Source of the DNA: JBPYFK01 sp051984675
GTDB lineage: Bacteria; Actinomycetota; Actinomycetes; Mycobacteriales; Pseudonocardiaceae
NCBI GenBank assembly: GCA_051984675.1
Contig: JBPYFK010000008.1
Location: 124,001 to 188,000 of the forward strand
Direction of reading: 5' to 3'
Length of the DNA: 64,000 nt
The translations under genes and the position numbers were made by a program. Every line of letters starts with the position of its first letter. The stretch's first letter is position 1. Of this stretch, positions 41,913 through 50,640 are shown piece after piece. The notes below the pieces were generated by a model that searched no databases, had not been told where the DNA came from, and was given only the letters and a program-made list of their open reading frames with translations.

Positions 41913-42629
41913 TCACAGGCGCCGCAGCACCGCCACGACCTTGCCGAGAATGGTCGCGCCGTCGCCCAAGATCGGCTCGTAGGCTTCGTTGTGCGGAATC
42001 AGCCAGACGTGGTCATCCGTTCGTTTGAATGTCTTGACCGTGGCCTCTCCGTCGATCATGGCGGCGACGACATCGCCGTTCTCCGCGTCCGGTTGTTGCC
42101 GCACAGCGACCCAGTCGCCATCGGTGATCGCGAGGTCGACCATCGAGTCACCGACGACCTGCAGGAGGAACAGCGTTCCTTCGCCGACGATCTCCTTCGG
42201 CAACGGGAACACGTCCTCGATGGACTCCTCGGCGAGAATCGGACCACCAGCCGCGATACGACCCACGACCGGTACGAACGCGGGGTTGGCCTGCTCCGCC
42301 CGGCGGGCGTCCTCCTCGGCGACGGCATCCGTGACCAGTACGCCAACCGTTCTGGGCCGGTGCGGGTCGCGGCGCAGGTAGCCCTTCCGCTCCAACACCC
42401 GTAGTTGGTAGGCGACCGACGACGTGGAGGTCAGACCCACGGCGTCACCGATCTCGCGCACGCTTGGCGGGTAGCCGTGTTCGCTCATCCAGTCCCGGAT
42501 GGCGTCCAGTACCCGTAGCTGCCGATCGGTCAGTTCGTCGGCCGGCGTGGCCTGTTCGGGGAGCGAGTGCATCTCGGCCGGTGCGTTGTCCCGGTCCGGC
42601 GTTCGGTCGTCAATCGAACTCTTCGTCAC
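41913..42629 (-). CDS. lexA: LexA repressor
   Basis: 238-residue SOS repressor and autoprotease. Winged-helix DNA-binding domain about residues 33-95 (YPPSVREIGDAVGLTSTSSVAYQLRVLERKGYLRR). The cleavage site is Ala127-Gly128 (GRIAAGGP), nucleophile Ser162 (VVGDSMVD), general-base Lys199 (ATVKTFKR). Start GTG at 42629, with AGGGAGG upstream. It is divergent from the LysM gene, and a LexA-type box lies between them, so lexA is autoregulated. This repressor presumably also serves the boxes before recA and before the HEPN operon. Confidence 0.97.
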   Translation of the reverse strand: MTKSSIDDRTPDRDNAPAEMHSLPEQATPADELTDRQLRVLDAIRDWMSEHGYPPSVREIGDAVGLTSTSSVAYQLRVLERKGYLRRDPHRPRTVGVLVTDAVAEEDARRAEQANPAFVPVVGRIAAGGPILAEESIEDVFPLPKEIVGEGTLFLLQVVGDSMVDLAITDGDWVAVRQQPDAENGDVVAAMIDGEATVKTFKRTDDHVWLIPHNEAYEPILGDGATILGKVVAVLRRL

Positions 42630-42814
42630 CGCTGCCTCCCTGTGGATGGGTGTGGCCGTGAATGGATTGGCGCATAACAGGTCGTGCGCTTTCCACAGTA
42701 GACGGCGTGAAGGAGAAGATCAAACACCTGTTCGAGTTAATTTCAGGCGGATCACTGGCGTTCCGGGCTCGCGTTCCGGTCTTATTAGTGGTACACAATC
42801 GCACAAGCGTTCGC

Positions 42815-42830
42815 TCGAACATTCATTCGA
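42815..42830 (+). promoter_or_regulatory. SOS box between lexA and the LysM gene
   Basis: TCGAAC-ATTC-ATTCGA differs from the palindromic mycobacterial consensus at one base of the right arm. It lies 32 bases before the LysM gene start and about 185 bases before lexA, so it can serve both. A TGTTCGA half-site occurs near 42729, closer to lexA. Confidence 0.8.
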
Positions 42831-42861
42831 TCGTGCATCGAAGTGTCGAGAAGGGTCGATC

Positions 42862-43224
42862 ATGGCGGATCTTGTGCAGGCACGGGTCGTTGGTGGTGCT
42901 TCGGAGAAGTCGCTCGTCGCCACTGCTCGCTCGGAGTGGGGGCGCCTGGCGCTGGCGGCTGCGTTCAGCTTCGTGGTGGTGCTGCTGGTTGGGGTGTGCG
43001 CCGCTCTCGCGCCGGCGATGTCGGCGGGGTCGGTGATGTCGGTGCCCAGGGGCATGGTTGTAGTAGCGGTACGGCCCGGCGACACGTTGTGGGCGTTGGC
43101 TCGCCGGTTCGCGCCGGGCAGTGACCCCAGGACAGTGGTGGACGAGATCATGCGGGTCAACGGCCTCGGCTCAGCGGGAGCCCCGGTCGGTGCGTCGCTG
43201 CTCGTGCCTGCTGAGAACGGCTGA
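42862..43224 (+). CDS. LysM-domain membrane protein, DivS/ChiZ (Rv2719c) position
   Basis: 120 residues from ATG 42862, with GAAGGG upstream. One transmembrane helix (LALAAAFSFVVVLLVGVCAALA, about residues 29-50) precedes an extracytoplasmic LysM domain (VVVAVRPGDTLWALARRFAPGSDPRTVVDEIMRVNGL, about 67-103). It is divergent from lexA and just upstream of nrdR, exactly the place of M. tuberculosis Rv2719c (ChiZ) and Corynebacterium glutamicum divS, both SOS-induced division inhibitors. The shared LexA box supports the same regulation here. Division inhibition itself is inferred. Confidence 0.87.
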   Translation: MADLVQARVVGGASEKSLVATARSEWGRLALAAAFSFVVVLLVGVCAALAPAMSAGSVMSVPRGMVVVAVRPGDTLWALARRFAPGSDPRTVVDEIMRVNGLGSAGAPVGASLLVPAENG

Positions 43225-43285
43225 ACCAGGTGGCGACTCGCCCGCGAGTCGGTTTGCTTTGGCTTGGGAGGAGGGTTAAGGTCAA

Positions 43286-43333
43286 CCCCAAGATGTAGTA
43301 GTTACGCCGATGTGGTTACTCCATAGATTGGGG
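43286..43333 (+). promoter_or_regulatory. pair of NrdR boxes
   Basis: Two sites with cores CAAGATGTAG (43289-43298) and CCATAGATTG (43321-43330), each matching 8 of 10 of the NrdR core CWATATATWG. They are 32 bp apart, three helical turns, the usual geometry of NrdR operators. The pair is bracketed by inverted AACCCCAA (43284-43291) and TTGGGGTT (43328-43335). They precede nrdR-nrdJ, so the operon is likely autoregulated. Confidence 0.72.
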
Positions 43334-43448
43334 TTCGGGACCCGTCAGAGGTCGCGGAGGCAAGTGGAGCGGCCGTGTCTGGCACTGCTGCGTCTGATGC
43401 TGTTTTCGCAAGCGGGGGCGCGTCGCCGGTGGCGTACGAAGGGGGTGA

Positions 43449-43949
43449 GTGTCGATGCGGTGCCCGTTCTGCCGCGGGGAGAACTCGCGGGTGATCGACT
43501 CGCGCGAGGTCGAAGACGGCCAGGCCATCCGCCGCAGGAGGTCCTGTTCTTCCTGTGGCCGGAGGTTCACCACGGTCGAGGAGCTCGTGCTGAGCGTGGT
43601 CAAGCGCTCCGGCGTCACCGAGCCCTTCAGTCGCGAGAAGGTGGTGCGGGGTGTTCGCAGGGCCTGCCAAGGTCGTGCGGTCGCCGAGGACGCACTGCAG
43701 CAGCTCGCCCACCAGGTCGAGGAGACCATTCGCGCGCTGGGTATGTCCGAGGTCCCCAGCCACGAGGTCGGCCTGGCCATTCTCGGCCCGCTGCGCGAAC
43801 TGGACGAGGTGGCCTACCTCCGGTTCGCCAGCGTCTACCGGGCCTTCTCCTCGGTAGAGGACTTCGAGAAGGAGATCGCGGACCTGCGGGCAGCGAATCG
43901 CAACGGATCAAGTGAGCAAGTGACGGAGATCAGTGAGCAAAACGCGTAG
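43449..43949 (+). CDS. nrdR: transcriptional repressor NrdR
   Basis: ATP/dATP-sensing repressor of ribonucleotide reductase genes, 164-166 residues. The N-terminal zinc ribbon has MRCPFC and RRSCSSCGRRFTT, followed by an ATP-cone (VVKRSGVTEPFSREKVVRGVRRAC). GTG 43449 or ATG 43455; AAGGGGG lies 4 or 10 bases away, so the choice is open. It is followed by nrdJ and preceded by two NrdR boxes. The same gene order (lexA, Rv2719c, nrdR) is found in M. tuberculosis. Confidence 0.96.
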   Translation: MSMRCPFCRGENSRVIDSREVEDGQAIRRRRSCSSCGRRFTTVEELVLSVVKRSGVTEPFSREKVVRGVRRACQGRAVAEDALQQLAHQVEETIRALGMSEVPSHEVGLAILGPLRELDEVAYLRFASVYRAFSSVEDFEKEIADLRAANRNGSSEQVTEISEQNA

Positions 43950-44100
43950 GCGTTCGCGTCGTGGCACGGCGAGCGTCCAGCGACAGCGGAACACGGCCGC
44001 GGAAGGGCCAGATCGTTCGGGGGACAGAAGGCCGAGCCCGACCAGAGGATCGGACAAGGCCAACGGATCAGCAGCGAGTAACAAGGGAGTGGGGCACGTC

Positions 44101-46962
44101 ATGACAGAGACCGTCGGCAACCCGGCGTCCGGTGCCAAGGGGGAATCGGAGACTGGTGCCGTGCAGACGGGCATCCGGGTGCAGCGCGTCTTCACCACAG
44201 AGGGGGTGCACCCTTACGACGAGGTCGCGTGGGCGCACCGGGACGTGGTGATGACCAACTGGCGGGACGGTTCGGTCAACTTCGAGCAGCGCGGAGTCGA
44301 GTTTCCCGAGTCCTGGTCGATGAACGCGGTCAACATCGTGACCAGCAAGTACTTCCGTGGTGCCGTGGGTACGGACCGGCGGGAGAAGAGCCTGAAGCAG
44401 TTGATCGACCGGGTGGTGCGGACCTACGTGCGCAGCGGTGTGCACAACGGCTACTTCGCCACCGATGCCGACGCCGAGATCTTTGAGCACGAGCTGACCT
44501 GGATGCTGTTGCACCAGGTGTTCAGCTTCAACTCGCCGGTCTGGTTCAACGTGGGGACCAGCTCCAAGCAGCAGGTGTCGGCGTGCTTCATCCTGTCGGT
44601 CGATGACACGATGGAGTCGATCCTGGACTGGTACAAGGAAGAGGGACTGATCTTCAAGGGCGGTTCCGGCGCCGGGTTGAACCTGTCCCGGATTCGTTCC
44701 TCGCACGAACTGCTGTCCTCTGGTGGCACGGCGTCCGGGCCGGTGTCGTTCATGCGGGGTGCCGACGCTTCGGCGGGCACCATCAAGTCCGGCGGTGCGA
44801 CCCGGCGGGCGGCGAAGATGGTGGTGCTGGACATCGACCACCCGGATGTCGAGGAGTTCATCGACACCAAGGCACGGGAAGAGCACAAGGTTCGTGCGCT
44901 GCGCGACGCCGGTTTCGACGTGGATCTCGGTGGCGCCGACATGGCGTCGGTGCAGTACCAGAACGCGAACAACTCGATCCGGGTCTCGGACGAGTTCATG
45001 CGCGCGGTCGAGAACGACGGTGAGTTCGCGTTGCGTGCACGAACCGATGGTTCGGTCGTGCGGGCCGTGCCGGCCAGGGAGCTGTTCAACCGGATGGCGC
45101 AGGCCGCGTGGGAGTGCGCTGACCCGGGCATTCAGTACGACAGCACGATCAACGACTGGAACACCTGCCCGGAGAGCGGCCGGATCACGGCCTCCAACCC
45201 GTGCAGTGAGTACATGCACCTGGATAACTCCAGTTGTAACCTGGCATCGCTGAACCTGATGAAGTTCCTCGGCGAGGACCTGGCCTTCGACGCCGAGCGC
45301 TTCGCGAAAGCCGTCGAGTTGGTCATCACCGCGATGGACATCTCGATCTGCTTCGCGGACTTCCCGACCGAGGCGATCACGCGGACCACGCGCAGCTTCC
45401 GCCAGCTGGGCATCGGCTATGCCAACCTGGGCGCCCTGCTGATGGCCACTGGCCACGCCTACGACTCGGACGGCGGCCGGGCACTTGCCGCGGCGGTCAC
45501 GTCGCTGATGACGGGAGCGGCCTACAAGCGGTCCGCCGAGCTCGCCGGTGCCGTGGGCCCGTACGAGGGCTATGCGCGGAACGCGGAACCACACCAGCGG
45601 GTGATGCGTAAGCACGCCGCAGCCAACGACCTGGTCCGCACCTACGACTACAACGACGCCGCCGTGCACCGGTTGGCCACGAAGGTGTGGCAGGAATGCC
45701 TGGAGATCGGCGGCCGCAACGGGTGGCGGAACGCTCAGGCGTCGCTGCTGGCTCCGACCGGCACCATCGGCCTGGCCATGGACTGCGACACGACCGGTAT
45801 CGAACCGGACCTCGCACTGGTCAAGTTCAAGAAGCTGGTCGGTGGCGGGTCGATGCAGATCGTCAACCAGACCGTGCCGCGCGCCCTCAGGTCGTTGGGG
45901 TACCAGGAAGAGCAGATCGAGGCGATCGTCGAGTACATCGCTGAGCATGGCCACGTGATCGACGCTCCGGGCCTGCGCACCGAGCACTATGAGGTGTTCG
46001 ACTGCGCAATGGGGGTGCGGGCGATCGCGCCCATGGGCCATGTGCGGATGATGGCAGCGGTGCAGCCGTTCCTCAGTGGTGCGATTTCGAAGACCGTCAA
46101 CATGCCCGAATCCGCAGCGGTCGAGGACGTGGCACAGATCTACTTCGAGGGCTGGCGGCTCGGGTTGAAGGCGTTGGCGATCTACCGCGACAACTGCAAG
46201 GTGGGTCAGCCGCTGTCGGCGGGCAAGGGCGACCAGGCCGCGAGCGAGGACAAGGAGCCGGAGAAGCAGATCGAATACCGGCCGGTGCGCAAGCGGCTGC
46301 CGAAGAAGCGGCCGAGCCAGACCGTGTCGTTCACGGTCGGCGGTGCGGAGGGTTACCTGCACGCTGGTTCGTACCCCGACGACGGTCTGGGCGAGATCTT
46401 CGTCAAGCTGGGCAAGCAGGGGTCGACGCTGGCCGGTGTCATGGACGCCTTCTCGATGTCGATTTCGGTGGGGTTGCAGTACGGCATCCCGCTGGAGTTC
46501 TACGTCTCGAAGTTCCAGAACCTCCGGTTCGAGCCGGCCGGGATGACCGACGACCCGGACGTGCGCATGGCCAGCAGCGTGTTGGACTACCTGTTCCGCA
46601 GGTTGGCGCTGGACTACCTGCCTTACGAGAAGCGCGCTCAGCTGGGCATCTTCACCGCTGATGAGCGCGCGGCGCAGACTGCTGGGATCGAATCCGCGGC
46701 GGGCTCCGCGGGGAGTGGTTCGTCCGAACTGGACACCGTTGACCTGGAAACGCTGCGGTCCACGGTGGACTCATCGGCCCCGTCATCGGCTACCGACACC
46801 AGGGCTGAGGCACCTGTGGTCGGTAGCTCAACGGAACTGTTGGAGCTGCAACTGGGCAAGGCCGCGGACGCGCCGTTGTGCATGACCTGTGGCACGAAGA
46901 TGCGCCCGTCCGGTTCGTGCTACCTGTGCGAGGGGTGCGGCGCGACCTCCGGCTGCAGCTGA
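44101..46962 (+). CDS. nrdJ: adenosylcobalamin-dependent class II ribonucleotide reductase
   Basis: Reduces ribonucleotides to deoxyribonucleotides with B12, without oxygen dependence. 953 residues from ATG 44101, which has AAGGGAG about 10 bases upstream; an open frame to 43933 overlaps nrdR and looks non-coding. Catalytic features: FNSPVWFNVG, SACFILSVDD with the first redox Cys, and NPCSEYMHLDNSSCNLASLNL with the radical Cys region. The barrel continues to about residue 700. The C-terminal zinc-finger/redox tail (CMTCGTKMRPSGSCYLCEGCG) is intact. It is transcribed behind nrdR, and I see no B12 riboswitch before it. A strong terminator follows. Confidence 0.97.
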   Translation: MTETVGNPASGAKGESETGAVQTGIRVQRVFTTEGVHPYDEVAWAHRDVVMTNWRDGSVNFEQRGVEFPESWSMNAVNIVTSKYFRGAVGTDRREKSLKQLIDRVVRTYVRSGVHNGYFATDADAEIFEHELTWMLLHQVFSFNSPVWFNVGTSSKQQVSACFILSVDDTMESILDWYKEEGLIFKGGSGAGLNLSRIRSSHELLSSGGTASGPVSFMRGADASAGTIKSGGATRRAAKMVVLDIDHPDVEEFIDTKAREEHKVRALRDAGFDVDLGGADMASVQYQNANNSIRVSDEFMRAVENDGEFALRARTDGSVVRAVPARELFNRMAQAAWECADPGIQYDSTINDWNTCPESGRITASNPCSEYMHLDNSSCNLASLNLMKFLGEDLAFDAERFAKAVELVITAMDISICFADFPTEAITRTTRSFRQLGIGYANLGALLMATGHAYDSDGGRALAAAVTSLMTGAAYKRSAELAGAVGPYEGYARNAEPHQRVMRKHAAANDLVRTYDYNDAAVHRLATKVWQECLEIGGRNGWRNAQASLLAPTGTIGLAMDCDTTGIEPDLALVKFKKLVGGGSMQIVNQTVPRALRSLGYQEEQIEAIVEYIAEHGHVIDAPGLRTEHYEVFDCAMGVRAIAPMGHVRMMAAVQPFLSGAISKTVNMPESAAVEDVAQIYFEGWRLGLKALAIYRDNCKVGQPLSAGKGDQAASEDKEPEKQIEYRPVRKRLPKKRPSQTVSFTVGGAEGYLHAGSYPDDGLGEIFVKLGKQGSTLAGVMDAFSMSISVGLQYGIPLEFYVSKFQNLRFEPAGMTDDPDVRMASSVLDYLFRRLALDYLPYEKRAQLGIFTADERAAQTAGIESAAGSAGSGSSELDTVDLETLRSTVDSSAPSSATDTRAEAPVVGSSTELLELQLGKAADAPLCMTCGTKMRPSGSCYLCEGCGATSGCS

Positions 46963-46990
46963 CAGCGAGCAAGGTACGCGGACAGTCGTT

Positions 46991-47034
46991 CACCAGCGGT
47001 GGCCGGATCAACCCGGCCACCGCTGGTGGTTTTC
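46991..47034 (+). terminator. rho-independent terminator of nrdR-nrdJ
   Basis: Perfect 16-bp stem: CACCAGCGGTGGCCGG (46991-47006) and its complement (47013-47028), loop ATCAAC, then GTTTTC. It starts 28 bases after the nrdJ stop. Confidence 0.93.
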
Positions 47035-47198
47035 GAGGTCGCAGGAAGGTCCGGCGAAACCGCGGCCGTGCCATACCTGTCCCATGATCTTGAGTTCACC
47101 CACGCGCGTGGATCTTGCTGAAATACCGAAGAGAGCCGGTATTTCGGTCGGGTGGATGTCAGTCGTCCGGGGGAGGTTTCTTCCCTTGCAGAACTGAA

Positions 47199-47226
47199 TT
47201 GTCCACAGGCGTCTGTATTGTCCACA
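47199..47226 (+). promoter_or_regulatory. two tandem DnaA boxes
   Basis: TTGTCCACA occurs at 47199-47207 and 47218-47226, same orientation, 19 bp apart. It is the preferred DnaA box of high-GC actinobacteria such as Streptomyces. The pair lies 53-80 bases before the DUF4192 gene start. Confidence 0.6.
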
Positions 47227-47278
47227 ATTTGCGAAATGGTGCTTTTCGTCGGTCGTGGCGCGTCGAATCATGGGTCGT

Positions 47279-48388
47279 ATGACAACGACACCGCTGCGGC
47301 ACATCGCGCAACTTGCCCATCCCGGCGAAATCCTCGCCGCCATACCGCACCTGCTCGGGTTCCATCCCGAAAACTCGTTGGTGCTCATCACCTTGCACGG
47401 CCTGCCCGGCATGACCCGGGTAGGAACCACACTGCGCGTGGATCTGCCCTCGGCGGAAGACCGCCATGGCTTGGCCGCCTACCTGCTCAGCAGCCCCGTG
47501 GTTCGGCGCCAAGCGGATGCTGTCCTGCTGGTCGTGGTGGGCGGCGCTCAACACATCGGCGACGATCACGACAATCCTCGACCGGACCAGGAGCCGCCGC
47601 CGACAACACCGTCTGACGAGGACGGACCGCCACATCACGACCTCATCCATGAGCTTCGAGAAACCTTTGGGACAGCCGGGATTCCGGTCCTGCACGCCGT
47701 GTGGACCGACCAGATCCGGGCCGGTACCCACTGGCGCTGTTATGACGAGGACGACTGTGAAGGTGAGGTCAACGATCCCCGAAGCTCGTCGGTCGGCGTA
47801 GCGACGGTTGCCTCGGGACTTGTCACCTTCGGCAGCCGGGAAGAGATCGAAGCACTGATCAAGCCCGAGTCCCCCGACGCGGTAGCACGCCGCACCGCGC
47901 GGCTGGACGCCATGCTGGAGGAGCAAGGGCTGCATCGGCGTCCGCCCGGCTCGGCTCAGCGAGATTGGGACGTCGTGCTCGGTGCCGTCCACCGGACCGC
48001 AGAAGGCACCCCCTTGACCGAGGACGACTTTCTGCGGGTGCTCATGGCGCTGTCCGATAACCGAGTCCGTGACCTGGCCTTGAGTACCGCCCTGGGCGAA
48101 TGGTCCAGCGCCGCCGAACAACTGTGGATCACCCTCGTACGCAAGGCACCGCCGCCCGAACTAGCGGATGTGGCCGCGTTGCTGGCTTTCTCGGCTTACT
48201 TGCGCGGCGACGGTGTGCTCGCCGGCATCGCATTGGGACGCATTGAGGAAGTTCGCCCCGAACACCGGTTGGGCGTGTTGCTCCGACAAGCGCTCGATGC
48301 GGGCATCACTCCCTCCCAGCTGCGTGGCGTCGCCGAAGAGGCGGTCGAAGACGCCAAGACCCTCATGGAAGAGGACGGTGAGTGGTGA
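47279..48388 (+). CDS. DUF4192 family protein
   Basis: 369 residues from ATG 47279 (GTG 47255 in frame). The N-terminal LAHPGEILAAIPHLLGFHPENSLVLITL is the hallmark of DUF4192, with the central ADAVLLVVVG strand. A C-terminal helical part, LLAFSAYLRGDGVLAGIALGRIEEVRPEHRLGVLLRQAL, resembles a repeat fold. An acidic Asp/Pro-rich insertion lies near residues 98-118. No signal or transmembrane segment. The family is actinobacterial and uncharacterised. The gene is behind two DnaA boxes and convergent with galE, 20 bp away. Confidence 0.85.
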   Translation: MTTTPLRHIAQLAHPGEILAAIPHLLGFHPENSLVLITLHGLPGMTRVGTTLRVDLPSAEDRHGLAAYLLSSPVVRRQADAVLLVVVGGAQHIGDDHDNPRPDQEPPPTTPSDEDGPPHHDLIHELRETFGTAGIPVLHAVWTDQIRAGTHWRCYDEDDCEGEVNDPRSSSVGVATVASGLVTFGSREEIEALIKPESPDAVARRTARLDAMLEEQGLHRRPPGSAQRDWDVVLGAVHRTAEGTPLTEDDFLRVLMALSDNRVRDLALSTALGEWSSAAEQLWITLVRKAPPPELADVAALLAFSAYLRGDGVLAGIALGRIEEVRPEHRLGVLLRQALDAGITPSQLRGVAEEAVEDAKTLMEEDGEW

Positions 48389-48408
48389 TGATGTCCTCGT
48401 GGAACCGA

Positions 48409-49368
48409 TCAGCCCTGCCGGGACCGGGCGAAGTCCCACGCGTCGCGGACAATGACGTCGAGTTCGGCATGCTTGGGCTGCCAGCGCAACTCGGCACGGG
48501 CACGGTCACTCGACGCCACCAGGGTCGCTGGGTCCCCGGGCCGGCGGTTGGCGGTGACGGCCGGAATCGCGTGGCCGGTGACCTGCCGGCAGGTGTCGAT
48601 GACCTGCTTGACGGAAAAGCCCCGACCGTTGCCAAGGTTGTAGATCCGGTGTTGGCCGGCCCCCGCGGTTTCGAGGGCGAGCAGGTGTGCATCGGCCAGG
48701 TCGGTGACGTGGATGTAGTCCCGCACGCAGGTGCCGTCCGCGGTCGGCCAGTCATCACCCATGATCTGCACCTGCTCGCGCTGCCCCAAGGCGACCTGCA
48801 ACACGATCGGAATCAGGTGCGTCTCCACCGTGTGGCGCTCACCGAAGTCCCCGTGCGCGCCGGCGACGTTGAAGTAGCGAAGGCTCACCGCCGCCAGTCC
48901 GTGCGCGGACGCATACGAGGTGATCGCGTGGTCGATCGCCAGCTTGGTCGCTCCGTACGTATTCGTCGGCTGGGTCGGTGCGGTCTCGGGAATCGGGACC
49001 ACCTCGGGTTCGCCGTAAGTCGCCGCGGTCGACGAGAACACCAGGCGGGTCGTGCCGTGCTCACGCATGGCCTCCAGCAGGCGCAGCGAGGTTTCCACGT
49101 TGCCGTGCCAGTACTTGAACGGGTCTTGCATAGACTCGCCCACCAAGGACTTCGCGGCGAAGTGCAGCACCCCGTCGAAGCCTTCGGCAAGCACTTCGGA
49201 CACCGCCTCCGCAACGTCTGCTTGGATGAACCGGCACTTGGACGGGACCGCGTCCGCGTGACCGGTGGACAGGTCGTCGACAACGACGACGTCATGTCCA
49301 GATTCCAGCAGACGTGCGGCACAAACACTGCCGATGTAGCCTGCGCCGCCGGTCACGAGGAGCTTCAC
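48409..49368 (-). CDS. galE: UDP-glucose 4-epimerase
   Basis: NAD-dependent epimerase of the Leloir pathway and of envelope galactose supply. 319 residues from GTG 49368. Rossmann motif VTGGAGYIGS (residues 5-14), catalytic YGATK near residue 144 (Y-x3-K), and FSSTAATYG. It is downstream of galK on the same strand with 80 bp between. galE also follows the iron regulator gene in corynebacteria, and here ideR-galK-galE keeps that link. Confidence 0.94.
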   Translation of the reverse strand: MKLLVTGGAGYIGSVCAARLLESGHDVVVVDDLSTGHADAVPSKCRFIQADVAEAVSEVLAEGFDGVLHFAAKSLVGESMQDPFKYWHGNVETSLRLLEAMREHGTTRLVFSSTAATYGEPEVVPIPETAPTQPTNTYGATKLAIDHAITSYASAHGLAAVSLRYFNVAGAHGDFGERHTVETHLIPIVLQVALGQREQVQIMGDDWPTADGTCVRDYIHVTDLADAHLLALETAGAGQHRIYNLGNGRGFSVKQVIDTCRQVTGHAIPAVTANRRPGDPATLVASSDRARAELRWQPKHAELDVIVRDAWDFARSRQG

Positions 49369-49449
49369 GTGCCTTCCGCCTTCCGCGCTCGTTCGTCGAT
49401 ACACAACTGGCCGTTGTCGTCCGGTCTGGTGCTACCCAGCCTAGAGAAA

Positions 49450-50640
49450 TCAGCGGTCGCGCCCGGCACCGGCCGCCGGGGACGCGGTGAACAGCCGTGG
49501 CGTAGTCAGGTCCCGCTCGTCGAAGGCGCTCAGCACTGCCCGCTCGATCGCCGGACGGTCGGTGGTGCGCACCAGGGCGATCGCCGAGCCCCCGAATCCG
49601 CCGCCGGTCATGCGGGCGCCCAGTGCCCCAGCCCGCAGAGCAGAGTCCACTGCGAGATCAAGTTCCTCGCAGGAGATCCGATAGTCGTCGCGGAGGCTGG
49701 CGTGCGACGCGATCATCAACTCGGCGATCTCAGTCAACCCCGCCCGCAGGCCCTGCTGGCGGAGGACGGACACGGTGGCCAGGACGCGCTCGTTCTCCGT
49801 GACCACGTGCCGCACGAGCGGTCGCAGGTCGGCCGGGATGCGCTCAAGAGAGTCCGTCAATCCGGCCATGGTGATATCGCGCAGTGCCTTGACCCCCAGG
49901 AGGTTCGCGGCCTGCTCGCATCCGCGCCGGCGCTCTCCGTAACCGGACTCGCTGTGCGTGTGGCTCGCCCGCGTGTCCACAACGAGCACCTCGACACCGG
50001 CGGCGCTCGCACCGAACGGGATTTGCTCGGTTTCGCCGGATCTGACGTCGAAGAAGAGCGCGTGCGCCGCTGTGCACGCCAACGCGGCAGTCTGGTCGAG
50101 CACACCCGTAGGCGCCCCCGCGAAGTCGTTCTCGGCGCGCTGCGTCCACCGAGCGATGTCAGAGATGGCGGGGGCGTCGGGTCCATCCAGGGCGTACCCG
50201 GCCAGGTCGAGCAAGGCGAGTGCCACCGAGCACTCCAACGCGGCCGACGACGAGAGCCCGGCGCCGGTGGGCACCTCCCCCACGATGACGAGGTCGGCCC
50301 CACCGAACTCGAATCCGGCCTCGTGCAACGACCACGCCACCCCGGCGGGGTAGGAAGCCCATCCGCTGACCGCGCCGGGAGCCAGCACGTTGACCCCGAT
50401 CGGCTCGGCATAGTGCAGCTTGCCGTTGCTTCGCATAGTGGCGAAGGACAGCCGGCCGTCGCCACGAGGGGCTATAGCGACGGCGGTGCGCTGCGGCAGT
50501 GCGAACGGGAACACGAACCCATCGTTGTAGTCGGTGTGCTCACCGATGAGGTTCACCCGGCCGGGGGCAGACCACACCGCAGTCGGCGCACGGCCGTACG
50601 CAGCCGTGAACGCGTCCCCGGCGCGTTCGCCTGCCGTCAC
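49450..50640 (-). CDS. galK: galactokinase
   Basis: GHMP-family kinase phosphorylating galactose at C1. 396 residues. Signature GRVNLIGEHTDYNDGFVFP near residues 27-45, ATP loop PTGAGLSSSAALE near 128-140, and MTGGGFGGSAIAL near the C terminus. Its GTG start overlaps the ideR stop (GTGA), so it is translationally coupled to the iron regulator. galT is not in the window. galE follows. Confidence 0.95.
   Translation of the reverse strand: MTAGERAGDAFTAAYGRAPTAVWSAPGRVNLIGEHTDYNDGFVFPFALPQRTAVAIAPRGDGRLSFATMRSNGKLHYAEPIGVNVLAPGAVSGWASYPAGVAWSLHEAGFEFGGADLVIVGEVPTGAGLSSSAALECSVALALLDLAGYALDGPDAPAISDIARWTQRAENDFAGAPTGVLDQTAALACTAAHALFFDVRSGETEQIPFGASAAGVEVLVVDTRASHTHSESGYGERRRGCEQAANLLGVKALRDITMAGLTDSLERIPADLRPLVRHVVTENERVLATVSVLRQQGLRAGLTEIAELMIASHASLRDDYRISCEELDLAVDSALRAGALGARMTGGGFGGSAIALVRTTDRPAIERAVLSAFDERDLTTPRLFTASPAAGAGRDR

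Larger units (their letters stand above)
46963..47278. other. intergenic region, 316 bp, with terminator and DnaA boxes
   Basis: Between nrdJ and the DUF4192 gene. It contains the nrdJ terminator, a hairpin (GAAATACCG 47120-47128 with CGGTATTTC 47137-47145), and two DnaA-type boxes, the last two described elsewhere. I see no gene in it. Confidence 0.6.

Noticed and set aside
43933..44100. N-terminal extension of NrdJ up to position 43933
   Set aside because: Overlaps nrdR and is Arg/Ser-rich without similarity to NrdJ. The ATG at 44101 has a good ribosome-binding site and the normal family N terminus.
43225..44100. Adenosylcobalamin riboswitch before nrdJ
   Set aside because: I looked for the B12-box and its paired arms and did not find them; NrdR boxes explain the control better.
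44068..46362. 764-residue open frame opposite nrdJ
   Set aside because: Antisense to a highly conserved enzyme gene, with no recognisable motif.
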